Shown: positions 5,732 through 11,951 of the stretch, one piece after another | Position numbering within the stretch: the first letter of the stretch is position 1 | How the letters are laid out: each line of letters starts with the position of its first letter | NCBI GenBank assembly: GCA_016302435.1 | Contig: JAEDNQ010000032.1 | Location: 1 to 16,815 of the forward strand | DNA length: 16,815 nucleotides | Reading direction: 5' to 3' | Origin: Bacteroidaceae bacterium | GTDB taxonomy: Bacteria; Bacteroidota; Bacteroidia; Bacteroidales; Bacteroidaceae | Translations under genes and position numbers: made by a program | Notes under the pieces: generated by a model | Seen by the model: only the letters and a program-made list of their open reading frames with translations | The model's database searches: none | Told to the model about the DNA's origin: nothing

Positions 5732-7414
5732 ATGGCAAAAAAGATTAAAGAACCTGGATACATTTTTGAGTCAAGCTGGGAAGTCTGCAACAAGGTGGGC
5801 GGCATCTATACCGTCCTGTCCACTCGCGCCAAGACTTTGCAGGAAAAGCTTGCGGACAAGGTTCTTTTTGTCGGCCCTGATTTCTGGGCAGGGAAGAAGA
5901 ATCCCTTATTCAAGGAAAGCAAGACTCTTCTGTCAAAATGGAGGAAGAGTGCTCTGGAGAATGACGGTCTCTCACTTCGTGTGGGCAGATGGCTTGTGCC
6001 TGGAGAACCGATTGCCATTCTCGTGGATTTCAAACCTTTCTTTGAAATAAAGAATGACATATTCGCATGGGCATGGGAAAACTACCATGTTGACTCGCTT
6101 CAAGCTTATGGCGACTACGATGAGAGCCTCGTCTTCTCATGGGCTGCCGGCAAGGTCGTGGAGAGCTACTGCAAGTTCTTCGGTCTGACTGCGGCTGACA
6201 ATGTAGTGTTCCAAGCGCACGAGTGGCAAACATGCCTTGCAGCTCTATATATAAATAAATATGTGCCTGAGGTGGCGACTCTCTTCACCACTCACGCTAC
6301 TACAATAGGACGTTCTATAGCTGGCAACAACAAGCCTCTCTACGACTATCTCGACCAGTACAACGGTGACCAGATGGCTGCCGAACTCAACGTGCAGGCC
6401 AAGCACAGTGTGGAGAAGCAGGCAGCATGGAACGTCGACTGTTTTACGACTGTTAGCGACATCACGGGGCGAGAGTGTGCTGCTCTCCTCGACAAGCAGC
6501 CAGACGTCATCCTGATGAATGGTTTTGAGGATGACTTCGTGCCTTCGCCTGTGGTGAAGTTCAATGCTGCACGCAAGGAAGCGCGCAAGTGTCTGCTCAA
6601 GGTGGCTAACACGCTCATGGGCACAGAACTCGGTGACGACACTCTACTCGTAAGCACAGGCGGTCGATACGAATATCTCAACAAGGGCATAAATGTCTTC
6701 ATCGACAGCCTCAACCGCCTCCGCTGGAATGACAAGCTCGACCGTCAGGTCGTAGCCTTCGTCATGGTGCCAGCATGGATGAAGGAAGCGCGAGAAGACC
6801 TCAAGAAGGCTCTCAAGGCTAAGCAGGCAAGCGGAGAAGCTCTCAGCGAACCACGAATCACTCACGTGCTCCACGAGCAGGAAGCCGACAAGGTGCTCGG
6901 ACAGCTCAACTGGCTCGACATCCACAACCGCCCCGAGGACAAGGTCAAGGTCATCTTTGTGCCATGCTACCTCGACGGCAATGACGGCATCTTCAACATG
7001 AGCTACTACGACCTGCTCATAGGCATGGACATCACTGTCTTCCCGTCATACTATGAGCCTTGGGGCTACACGCCCACTGAGTCCGTGGCATTCCACGTGC
7101 CTTGCATCACTACCGACCTTGCCGGCTTCGGCATTTGGGCTAATGACCTCAAGGGCGGAAGCATCGAGATAGAAGACGGAGTGAAGACTGTGCACCGTTC
7201 TGACTACAACTTCAATGAGGTCAGCGACACTATCTGCGACACACTCGTCAAATTCTCCAAGCTCGACAAGAAGCAGGTGACTACCGTCAGACGCAATGCC
7301 GCCAACGTGGCTGAGAAGGCTCTCTGGAAACATTTCATCAAGTACTACTACGAGGCTTACGACAAGGCGCTCGAACGCCGAGACGTGCGCATGGCTCAAA
7401 AGGATGCGCTCTAA
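5732..7414 (+). CDS. Glycogen synthase, GT3 (eukaryote-like) family
   Basis: A 560-residue cytoplasmic glycosyltransferase that extends alpha-1,4-glucan chains from a sugar nucleotide. The N-terminus has the synthase sugar-nucleotide loop KVGGIYTV (21-28). The first Rossmann domain carries AHEWQT (H163) and FTTHATTIGRS (H188). The C-terminal domain has PSYYEPWGYTPTE, placing the retaining-transferase E-x7-E pair at E442 and E450, then VPCITTDLAGFG. These are GT3 (Gys-type) signatures, not those of bacterial GlgA (GT5, KTGGL loop). Length fits Bacteroidetes members. GT3 enzymes normally use UDP-glucose, and UDP-glucose-based glycogen synthesis has been reported in Prevotella bryantii; the donor here is inferred. 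It is the first gene of a two-gene operon, 66 bases before the phosphorylase. The ATG was chosen because it follows the -7 box and begins the conserved region directly. Confidence 0.92.
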   Translation: MAKKIKEPGYIFESSWEVCNKVGGIYTVLSTRAKTLQEKLADKVLFVGPDFWAGKKNPLFKESKTLLSKWRKSALENDGLSLRVGRWLVPGEPIAILVDFKPFFEIKNDIFAWAWENYHVDSLQAYGDYDESLVFSWAAGKVVESYCKFFGLTAADNVVFQAHEWQTCLAALYINKYVPEVATLFTTHATTIGRSIAGNNKPLYDYLDQYNGDQMAAELNVQAKHSVEKQAAWNVDCFTTVSDITGRECAALLDKQPDVILMNGFEDDFVPSPVVKFNAARKEARKCLLKVANTLMGTELGDDTLLVSTGGRYEYLNKGINVFIDSLNRLRWNDKLDRQVVAFVMVPAWMKEAREDLKKALKAKQASGEALSEPRITHVLHEQEADKVLGQLNWLDIHNRPEDKVKVIFVPCYLDGNDGIFNMSYYDLLIGMDITVFPSYYEPWGYTPTESVAFHVPCITTDLAGFGIWANDLKGGSIEIEDGVKTVHRSDYNFNEVSDTICDTLVKFSKLDKKQVTTVRRNAANVAEKALWKHFIKYYYEAYDKALERRDVRMAQKDAL

Positions 7415-7480
7415 GTCTTCCTCGTTTCTTTCACAACAACATCAAGAACAAATAACCCCAAATTCAATAACTAACTATTT

Positions 7481-10048
7481 ATGAGAATTAAGGCAAGCAA
7501 CGCTAACATGCCTAACTGGCGTGAGATTAGCGTAAGATCATCAGTACCAGCTGCCCTCGAGCCGCTGAATGAGATCGCACACAACATGTGGTGGTCTTGG
7601 AACAACGAAGTAGGCCATATCTTCCGCGATATGGATCCACAGCTCTGGCACGACGTGCAGCAGAACCCTGTGCTCTTCCTCGGCCGCATGAACTACGAGA
7701 AGCTTGAGGCTCTTTCTGCCGACAAGGAAATCGTGGCACGCGTCAACAAGGTATACAAGGAGTTCCGCGAGTACATGGACGTGGAGCCAGACAAGACTCG
7801 CCCATCAGTAGCATACCTCTGCATGGAGTATGGTCTCAGCCATGTGCTCAAGATCTACTCTGGAGGTCTCGGCATCCTTGCTGGTGACTATGTAAAGGAG
7901 GCTTCTGACTCCAACATCGACTTCTGCGCTGTCGGTTTCCTCTATCGTTATGGCTACTTCACTCAGACTCTCTCTATGGAGGGACAGCAGGTGGCAAACT
8001 ACGAGGCACAGGTGTTCCCAACTCTCCCTATCGAGCGTGAGCTCGATGCTGATGGCAATCAGGTCGTAGTGGACGTACCATACAACAACTATACAGTACA
8101 CGCTCTCGTTTGGCGTGTCAACGTGGGTCGTGTCAAGCTCTATCTCCTTGACACTGACAACGACATGAACTCTGAGTTCGACCGTCCTATCACTCACGCC
8201 CTCTATGGCGGTGACTGGGAAAACCGTATCAAGCAGGAGATTCTCCTCGGTATCGGTGGTGTGCTCACACTCAACAAGCTCGGCATAAAGAAGGACATCA
8301 TCCACTGCAACGAGGGACATGCTGCCCTCGCCAACGTGCAGCGCCTCGTGGAGTTTGTGGAGAGCGGCTTGACTTTCAACGAAGCTCTCGAAGTTGTGCG
8401 CACATCTTCTCTCTACACAGTACACACTCCTGTGCCAGCCGGTCACGACTACTTCGACGAGTCGCTCTTCGGCAAGTACATGTCACAGTACCCTGCTAAG
8501 CTCGGCATCAGCTGGGATGAGTTCATCGGCATGGGCCGCGTCAACCCAGATGACAAGGGCGAGCGTTTCTGCATGTCAACTTTCGCTTGCAACACATGCT
8601 CATGGGTGAACGGTGTTAGCTGGCTCCACGGCAAGGTGTCAAAGGACATGTTCAACGGCATCTGGAGAGGCTACTTCCCAGAGGAGCTCAACAATGTAGG
8701 CTATGTCACAAACGGTGTGCACATGCCAACATGGACTGCTTCTGAGTGGAAGTCTGTATACGCCAAGTACTTCGACAAGAAGCACCTTGCAGACCAGTCT
8801 AACCAGAAGATTTGGGAGGCTATCTACAATGTGCCAGACCAGGAGATCTGGAACACGCGCTTGGCTCTCAAGGCTAAGCTCATCGACTACATCAAGGTGG
8901 CCTTCAAGGAAGACTGGCTCAAGCACCAGGGCGACCCTTCTCGCATCGTGTCTATCGTAGACAAGATCAATCCTAACGCCCTCACTATCGGTTTCGCACG
9001 CCGATTCGCTACTTACAAGCGTGCACACCTCCTCTTCAGCGACCTTGACCGTCTCGCTAAGATTGTCAACAACCCTAACTACCCAGTGCAGTTCCTCTTC
9101 GCAGGTAAGGCTCACCCAGCCGACGGAGCTGGTCAGGGTCTCATCAAGAAAATCTATGAGATAAGCCGCCGCCCAGAGTTCCTCGGCAAGATCATCTTCC
9201 TTGAGAACTATGACATGAAGCTCGCACGCCGTCTCGTCACTGGTGTGGACATCTGGATGAACACTCCTACTCGTCCGCTTGAGGCTTCTGGTACATCAGG
9301 CGAGAAGGCTCTCATGAATGGTGTTGTCAACCTCTCAGTCCTTGACGGATGGTGGCTCGAAGGCTACCGTGAGGGAGCAGGATGGGCACTCACAGATAAG
9401 CGCACATTCCAGAATCAGGAGCAGCAAGACCAGCTCGATGCAGCTACAATCTACTCTCTCCTCGAGAACGAGATACTTCCTCTCTACTACGCTCGCAATG
9501 CCAAGGGCTACTCAGAGGGATGGATTCAGACTGTAAAGAACTCTATCGCTCAGATTGCTCCTCACTACACTATGAAGCGTCAGCTCGACGACTACTTCAC
9601 TCGCTTCTACAATCCGCTCGCTCAGCGTCGTGCTGTCCTCTTCGCCGACAACTACAAGAAGGCTAAGGAGATAGCTGCATGGAAGGAACTCGTTGCTTCA
9701 CGCTGGGATGGCATCAATGTCGTATCTTTCGAGAAGGAAGAAGACATGATCAAGGGCGATGTGCTCTCGGGCAAGAAGTACAAGGTGAAGTATGTCATCG
9801 ACGAACAGGGACTTGACGATGCTGTAGGTCTCGAGCTCGTAACCATCTATAAGGATGAGGACGGACGAGAGCATGTCAGCCAGGTTGAGCAGTTTGAAGT
9901 GACTAAGCGAGAGGGCAACCTCTACACCTTCGAGGGCACTCACGTCATCCCAACAGCCGGAAGCTTCAAGGTAGCTTACCGCCTCTATCCTAAGAATGCA
10001 GATCTCCCACACCGTCAGGACTTCTGCTACGTTAAGTGGCTTAACTAA
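7481..10048 (+). CDS. glgP: Alpha-glucan (glycogen) phosphorylase, GT35, long bacterial type
   Basis: An 855-residue cytoplasmic enzyme that releases glucose-1-phosphate from alpha-1,4-glucans using phosphate and pyridoxal phosphate. The N-terminal domain (about 1-110, with NMWWSWNNEVGHIFRDMDP) is the DUF3417-type domain of the alpha-glucan phosphorylase subfamily. The catalytic part shows GGLGILAGDYVKEASD, NEGHAALANVQ (277-287), GYVTNGVHMPTW, RRFATYKR (507-514), FAGKAHPADGAGQ and EASGTSGEKALMNG, whose K609 is the expected pyridoxal-phosphate lysine. From about residue 750 a beta-rich C-terminal extension follows (SGKKYKVKYVIDEQG to the end), common in this subfamily. It is the second gene of the glycogen operon, so storage and release are co-transcribed. 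Codon use is very even (CTC leucine, CGT/CGC arginine), which suggests high expression. Two hairpins follow the stop. Confidence 0.95.
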   Translation: MRIKASNANMPNWREISVRSSVPAALEPLNEIAHNMWWSWNNEVGHIFRDMDPQLWHDVQQNPVLFLGRMNYEKLEALSADKEIVARVNKVYKEFREYMDVEPDKTRPSVAYLCMEYGLSHVLKIYSGGLGILAGDYVKEASDSNIDFCAVGFLYRYGYFTQTLSMEGQQVANYEAQVFPTLPIERELDADGNQVVVDVPYNNYTVHALVWRVNVGRVKLYLLDTDNDMNSEFDRPITHALYGGDWENRIKQEILLGIGGVLTLNKLGIKKDIIHCNEGHAALANVQRLVEFVESGLTFNEALEVVRTSSLYTVHTPVPAGHDYFDESLFGKYMSQYPAKLGISWDEFIGMGRVNPDDKGERFCMSTFACNTCSWVNGVSWLHGKVSKDMFNGIWRGYFPEELNNVGYVTNGVHMPTWTASEWKSVYAKYFDKKHLADQSNQKIWEAIYNVPDQEIWNTRLALKAKLIDYIKVAFKEDWLKHQGDPSRIVSIVDKINPNALTIGFARRFATYKRAHLLFSDLDRLAKIVNNPNYPVQFLFAGKAHPADGAGQGLIKKIYEISRRPEFLGKIIFLENYDMKLARRLVTGVDIWMNTPTRPLEASGTSGEKALMNGVVNLSVLDGWWLEGYREGAGWALTDKRTFQNQEQQDQLDAATIYSLLENEILPLYYARNAKGYSEGWIQTVKNSIAQIAPHYTMKRQLDDYFTRFYNPLAQRRAVLFADNYKKAKEIAAWKELVASRWDGINVVSFEKEEDMIKGDVLSGKKYKVKYVIDEQGLDDAVGLELVTIYKDEDGREHVSQVEQFEVTKREGNLYTFEGTHVIPTAGSFKVAYRLYPKNADLPHRQDFCYVKWLN

Positions 10049-10066
10049 TACTCTCTGATAATCAAT

Positions 10067-10095
10067 ACGGTGGTGGCTCAATGAGTCGCCTCCGT
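10067..10095 (+). terminator. First hairpin after the glycogen operon
   Basis: ACGGTGGTGGCTC (10067-10079) pairs with GAGTCGCCTCCGT (10083-10095): a 13-position stem with two wobbles and one mismatch, and a 3-base loop. No T run follows directly, so on its own it is more likely a 3'-end protecting hairpin or part of a double terminator. Confidence 0.55.
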
Positions 10096-10113
10096 ACACA
10101 TGAAATAACGTTG

Positions 10114-10147
10114 TTGCACCATCCTGTAAAGTGGGGTGGTGCAATTT
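10114..10147 (+). terminator. Second hairpin after the glycogen operon, probable terminator
   Basis: TTGCACCATCCT (10114-10125) pairs with GGGGTGGTGCAA (10133-10144): 12 bp with two G-U pairs and a 7-base loop, followed by TTT. The stem is strong but the T tract is short. With the preceding hairpin it forms a tandem 3' end for the glgP transcript. Confidence 0.62.
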
Positions 10148-10186
10148 CCATATCATGCAATCGTTTCATTCAACGATTCTCTTGAA

Positions 10187-10304
10187 GCGTTTTCCAACGC
10201 GTTTCCCAACGCATATCCCAACGCATTTCCCAACGTGTTATAAACGTATCTCTCAACGTGTTTCCCAACGTGTTATAAACGTATCTCCCAACGTGTTTTC
10301 CAAC
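10187..10304 (+). repeat. 12/11-bp tandem repeat array with a duplicated 35-bp unit
   Basis: Ten units in a row, each beginning GY and ending AAC. Six are close to GYRTTTYCCAAC (for example GCGTTTCCCAAC at 10199-10210 and GCATTTCCCAAC at 10223-10234), one is GCATATCCCAAC, two are GTATCTCYCAAC, and two 11-mers are GTGTTATAAAC (10235-10245 and 10270-10280). The last six units are a 35-bp block present twice (10235-10269 and 10270-10304), made of GTGTTATAAAC, GTATCTCYCAAC and GTGTTTYCCAAC. The 11-mers break the triplet frame, so the array is non-coding. It fills the gap before the TPR gene. Confidence 0.88.
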
Positions 10305-10345
10305 GCATCTCTCACATTATCTTTCATTACATCCTTCAATACATT

Positions 10346-11629
10346 ATGCGAGTACATATATATAAACTATTTATCTGTCTGACATTTCTTCCTCTACAAG
10401 TCATAGCTCAGGACAAAGGGGGCAAGAGTGAACGTGATGTTGAATATCGGAGGTCGGCTGTTCTCAAGGCTTATCGAACCAATATGAAAGCAAAGAACTA
10501 TCTTGAGGCCAAGAAGACTATCGACAATGCCTTCAGCCAGCATAGCGAGGCTACTGCCGATGCACACCTGTATATGTATAAGATGGATGCTCTCGACCAG
10601 ATTGTCAAAGCCGAGAACCGCAAGATTTATCTCAATTCTAAGCCTGATACAGTCAGTTTCTTCAGCAACATCTATGAAATGTATGAGACTGGCCTGAAGT
10701 GTGACAGCATAGAGGAGGCTGAACTCGCCACCAAACGGGCTGAAGGCAAAAGTGCTAAGAGCAAGCTCAGAAGTGAGATAAGAAATTATATGCTGTCCTA
10801 TCGCACCAACGTCTTGGGAGCGGGCAAATTCTTCTACAACAAGAAGCAGTATGCTGAAGCATTCAAGTATCTCGACATGTATATGCAGACAAAAGATGCT
10901 CCTGTGCTTACCGACTCCACAGTGGCAAATCCTCTCGCTGACCCTGATGACCGCAAGAATGTCAGCATCATAGCTGTGCTCAGTGCCTATGCCTCGTCCA
11001 ACTACCACGGTGTGATGACATATCTCAAGGAGAGCCTCTCAGATGACAACATACAGGCTCAGATTATTGAGATAGGCTATAAGTCGGCAGCCGAACTTAA
11101 GGACACCACATCCATGCAGTTGCTGTTGGAAAAGGGGTTTGAGAAATATCCTGAAGTGGAGTACTTCTTCATGACTCTCATGAAATACTACAACAACGCT
11201 GAAGAATATGACCGCGCGCTCGCTACCGTCACATCCATGGTGAAGCTCTATCCCGACAAGAGAGACTACCACTTCATGAAGGCAAAGCAGCACATGCTGC
11301 TAAAACAATACGAACAAGCCGTTGAGTCCTTGACTCGTTGTGTCCAGATAAAAGCCGACGACGCAGACTCGTATTCTGCTTTGGGCAACATCTATCTGCT
11401 CGCAGCTCAGGACGTATACTCTCGCATCAATGTCTCCGTGGCCGATCCGAAGTATTTTGACAAGAAGAATGCTATGCAGGAATACTACAAGAAAGCCTGC
11501 ACATGCTTCGAACTCGCCAAAAAGTTTCAAGAAGACAAACCTGAACTATGGCTCGATGGGCTCAGAGAAGTATACTTCAAGCTGAATAAGGGTCGCGAAC
11601 TCCGTTCTTTGGAAAAATACAAGAAGTGA
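10346..11629 (+). CDS. Secreted tetratricopeptide-repeat protein of unknown function
   Basis: A 427-residue protein with a signal peptide (1 to about 21, YKLFICLTFLPLQVIA then QDK), so periplasmic or exported. The rest is helical with TPR-like repeats: around residues 55-70 (NYLEAKKTIDNAFSQHS), 160-178 (GKFFYNKKQYAEAFKYLDMY), 275-302 (YYNNAEEYDRALATVTSMVKLYP) and 310-350 (KAKQHMLLKQYEQAVESLTRCV, then ADSYSALGNIYLLAAQ). TPRs act as protein-binding scaffolds; no enzyme motif is visible and no partner can be named. It lies between the glycogen operon and ftsK, with repeat arrays on both sides. A near match to the -7 box (TATCTTTC, 10318-10325, one mismatch) gives a very short leader, so it may have its own weak promoter. 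The ATG is supported by the signal peptide. Confidence 0.82.
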   Translation: MRVHIYKLFICLTFLPLQVIAQDKGGKSERDVEYRRSAVLKAYRTNMKAKNYLEAKKTIDNAFSQHSEATADAHLYMYKMDALDQIVKAENRKIYLNSKPDTVSFFSNIYEMYETGLKCDSIEEAELATKRAEGKSAKSKLRSEIRNYMLSYRTNVLGAGKFFYNKKQYAEAFKYLDMYMQTKDAPVLTDSTVANPLADPDDRKNVSIIAVLSAYASSNYHGVMTYLKESLSDDNIQAQIIEIGYKSAAELKDTTSMQLLLEKGFEKYPEVEYFFMTLMKYYNNAEEYDRALATVTSMVKLYPDKRDYHFMKAKQHMLLKQYEQAVESLTRCVQIKADDADSYSALGNIYLLAAQDVYSRINVSVADPKYFDKKNAMQEYYKKACTCFELAKKFQEDKPELWLDGLREVYFKLNKGRELRSLEKYKK

Positions 11630-11685
11630 CTCATGCAAGGGAAACCGTAATCTGCTACAGCTATGCCTTACTTCCCTGTCGTATC

Positions 11686-11783
11686 GTTCCTCCATTGACG
11701 GTTGTTCCTCCATTGACGGTTGTTCCTCCATTGACGGTTGTTCCTCCATTGACGGTTGTTCATCCATTGACGGTTGTTCCTCC
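11686..11783 (+). repeat. 18-bp tandem repeat, five copies plus a partial sixth
   Basis: The unit GTTCCTCCATTGACGGTT starts at 11686, 11704, 11722, 11740 and 11758; the fifth copy has one change (GTTCAT for GTTCCT), and an 8-base partial copy (GTTCCTCC) ends at 11783. The array is framed by CCTGTCGTA on both sides (11675-11683 and 11782-11790). It is identical from copy to copy, suggesting recent slippage expansion. Confidence 0.93.
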
Positions 11784-11841
11784 TGTCGTAGTGTACTTTC
11801 CGATGTGTAAAAACGAGGTGTTTTGTCGTCAACCTACAAGC

Positions 11842-11894
11842 ATAATGTGATAAAAATTCACATTATTCCCTTTGTATGCGTGTGGAATGTGATA
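11842..11894 (+). promoter_or_regulatory. Candidate operator: three AATGTGAT-type half sites upstream of ftsK
   Basis: ATAATGTGA (11842-11850) and its exact inverse TCACATTAT (11858-11866) form a perfect 9-bp inverted repeat around a 7-base spacer. A third copy, AATGTGATA, lies at 11886-11894, 42 bases from the first (11844-11852), about four helical turns. TGTGA and TCACA arms resemble CRP/FNR-type operators, but with spacer 7 rather than 6. The palindrome centre lies about 60 bases before the expected start of transcription. The regulator is unknown. Confidence 0.5.
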
Positions 11895-11901
11895 TTTTTC
11901 A

Positions 11902-11909
11902 TAACTTTG
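11902..11909 (+). promoter_or_regulatory. Candidate -7 box for ftsK
   Basis: TAACTTTG matches TAnnTTTG fully and gives a leader of roughly 40 bases to the ATG at 11952. The nearest TTTG upstream (11871-11874) is 27 bases away, too far for a standard -33 box, so the promoter may depend on an activator. Its position inside the upstream open frame argues against the start at 11823. Confidence 0.6.
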
Positions 11910-11951
11910 CATTCTGCATACTATGACAAACCATCTATTCTTCCTTCCAAT

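Larger units (their letters stand above)
11630..11951. other. 322-base intergenic region upstream of ftsK
   Basis: It contains an 18-bp tandem repeat array (11686-11783), three AATGTGAT-type half sites (11842-11894) and a -7 box (11902-11909). No gene is seen. Frames crossing the repeats translate into simple hexapeptide repeats on both strands and are not taken as proteins. Confidence 0.65.

Noticed and set aside
7805..8446. Long minus-strand open frame of 213 codons within glgP (also 10394-11008 and 15857-16558 on minus)
   Set aside because: These are antisense shadows of strongly supported genes, rich in Glu/Val/Leu as expected from complementing biased codons, with no recognisable motifs.
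10131..10382. Open frame of 83 codons on plus reading FPTRFPTHIPTHFPT
   Set aside because: It is the 12-bp repeat array translated; 11-bp units break the frame, and the frame runs into the signal peptide start of the TPR gene.
10187..11783. Possible CRISPR arrays
   Set aside because: Both arrays are direct tandem repeats without unique spacers, units of 11-18 bases are too short, and no cas gene is present.
11546..11850. Open frames through the 18-bp repeats on both strands (PPLTVV on plus, MEEQPS on minus)
   Set aside because: The minus frame continues as antisense of the TPR gene and the plus frame has no non-repeat protein-like part. An 18-bp period keeps any frame open.
11823..11951. 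Extended N-terminus for FtsK from 11823
   Set aside because: The likely -7 box (11902-11909) lies inside this stretch, and the extra 43 residues are hydrophobic without matching FtsK; the Lys-rich start at 11952 fits the family.
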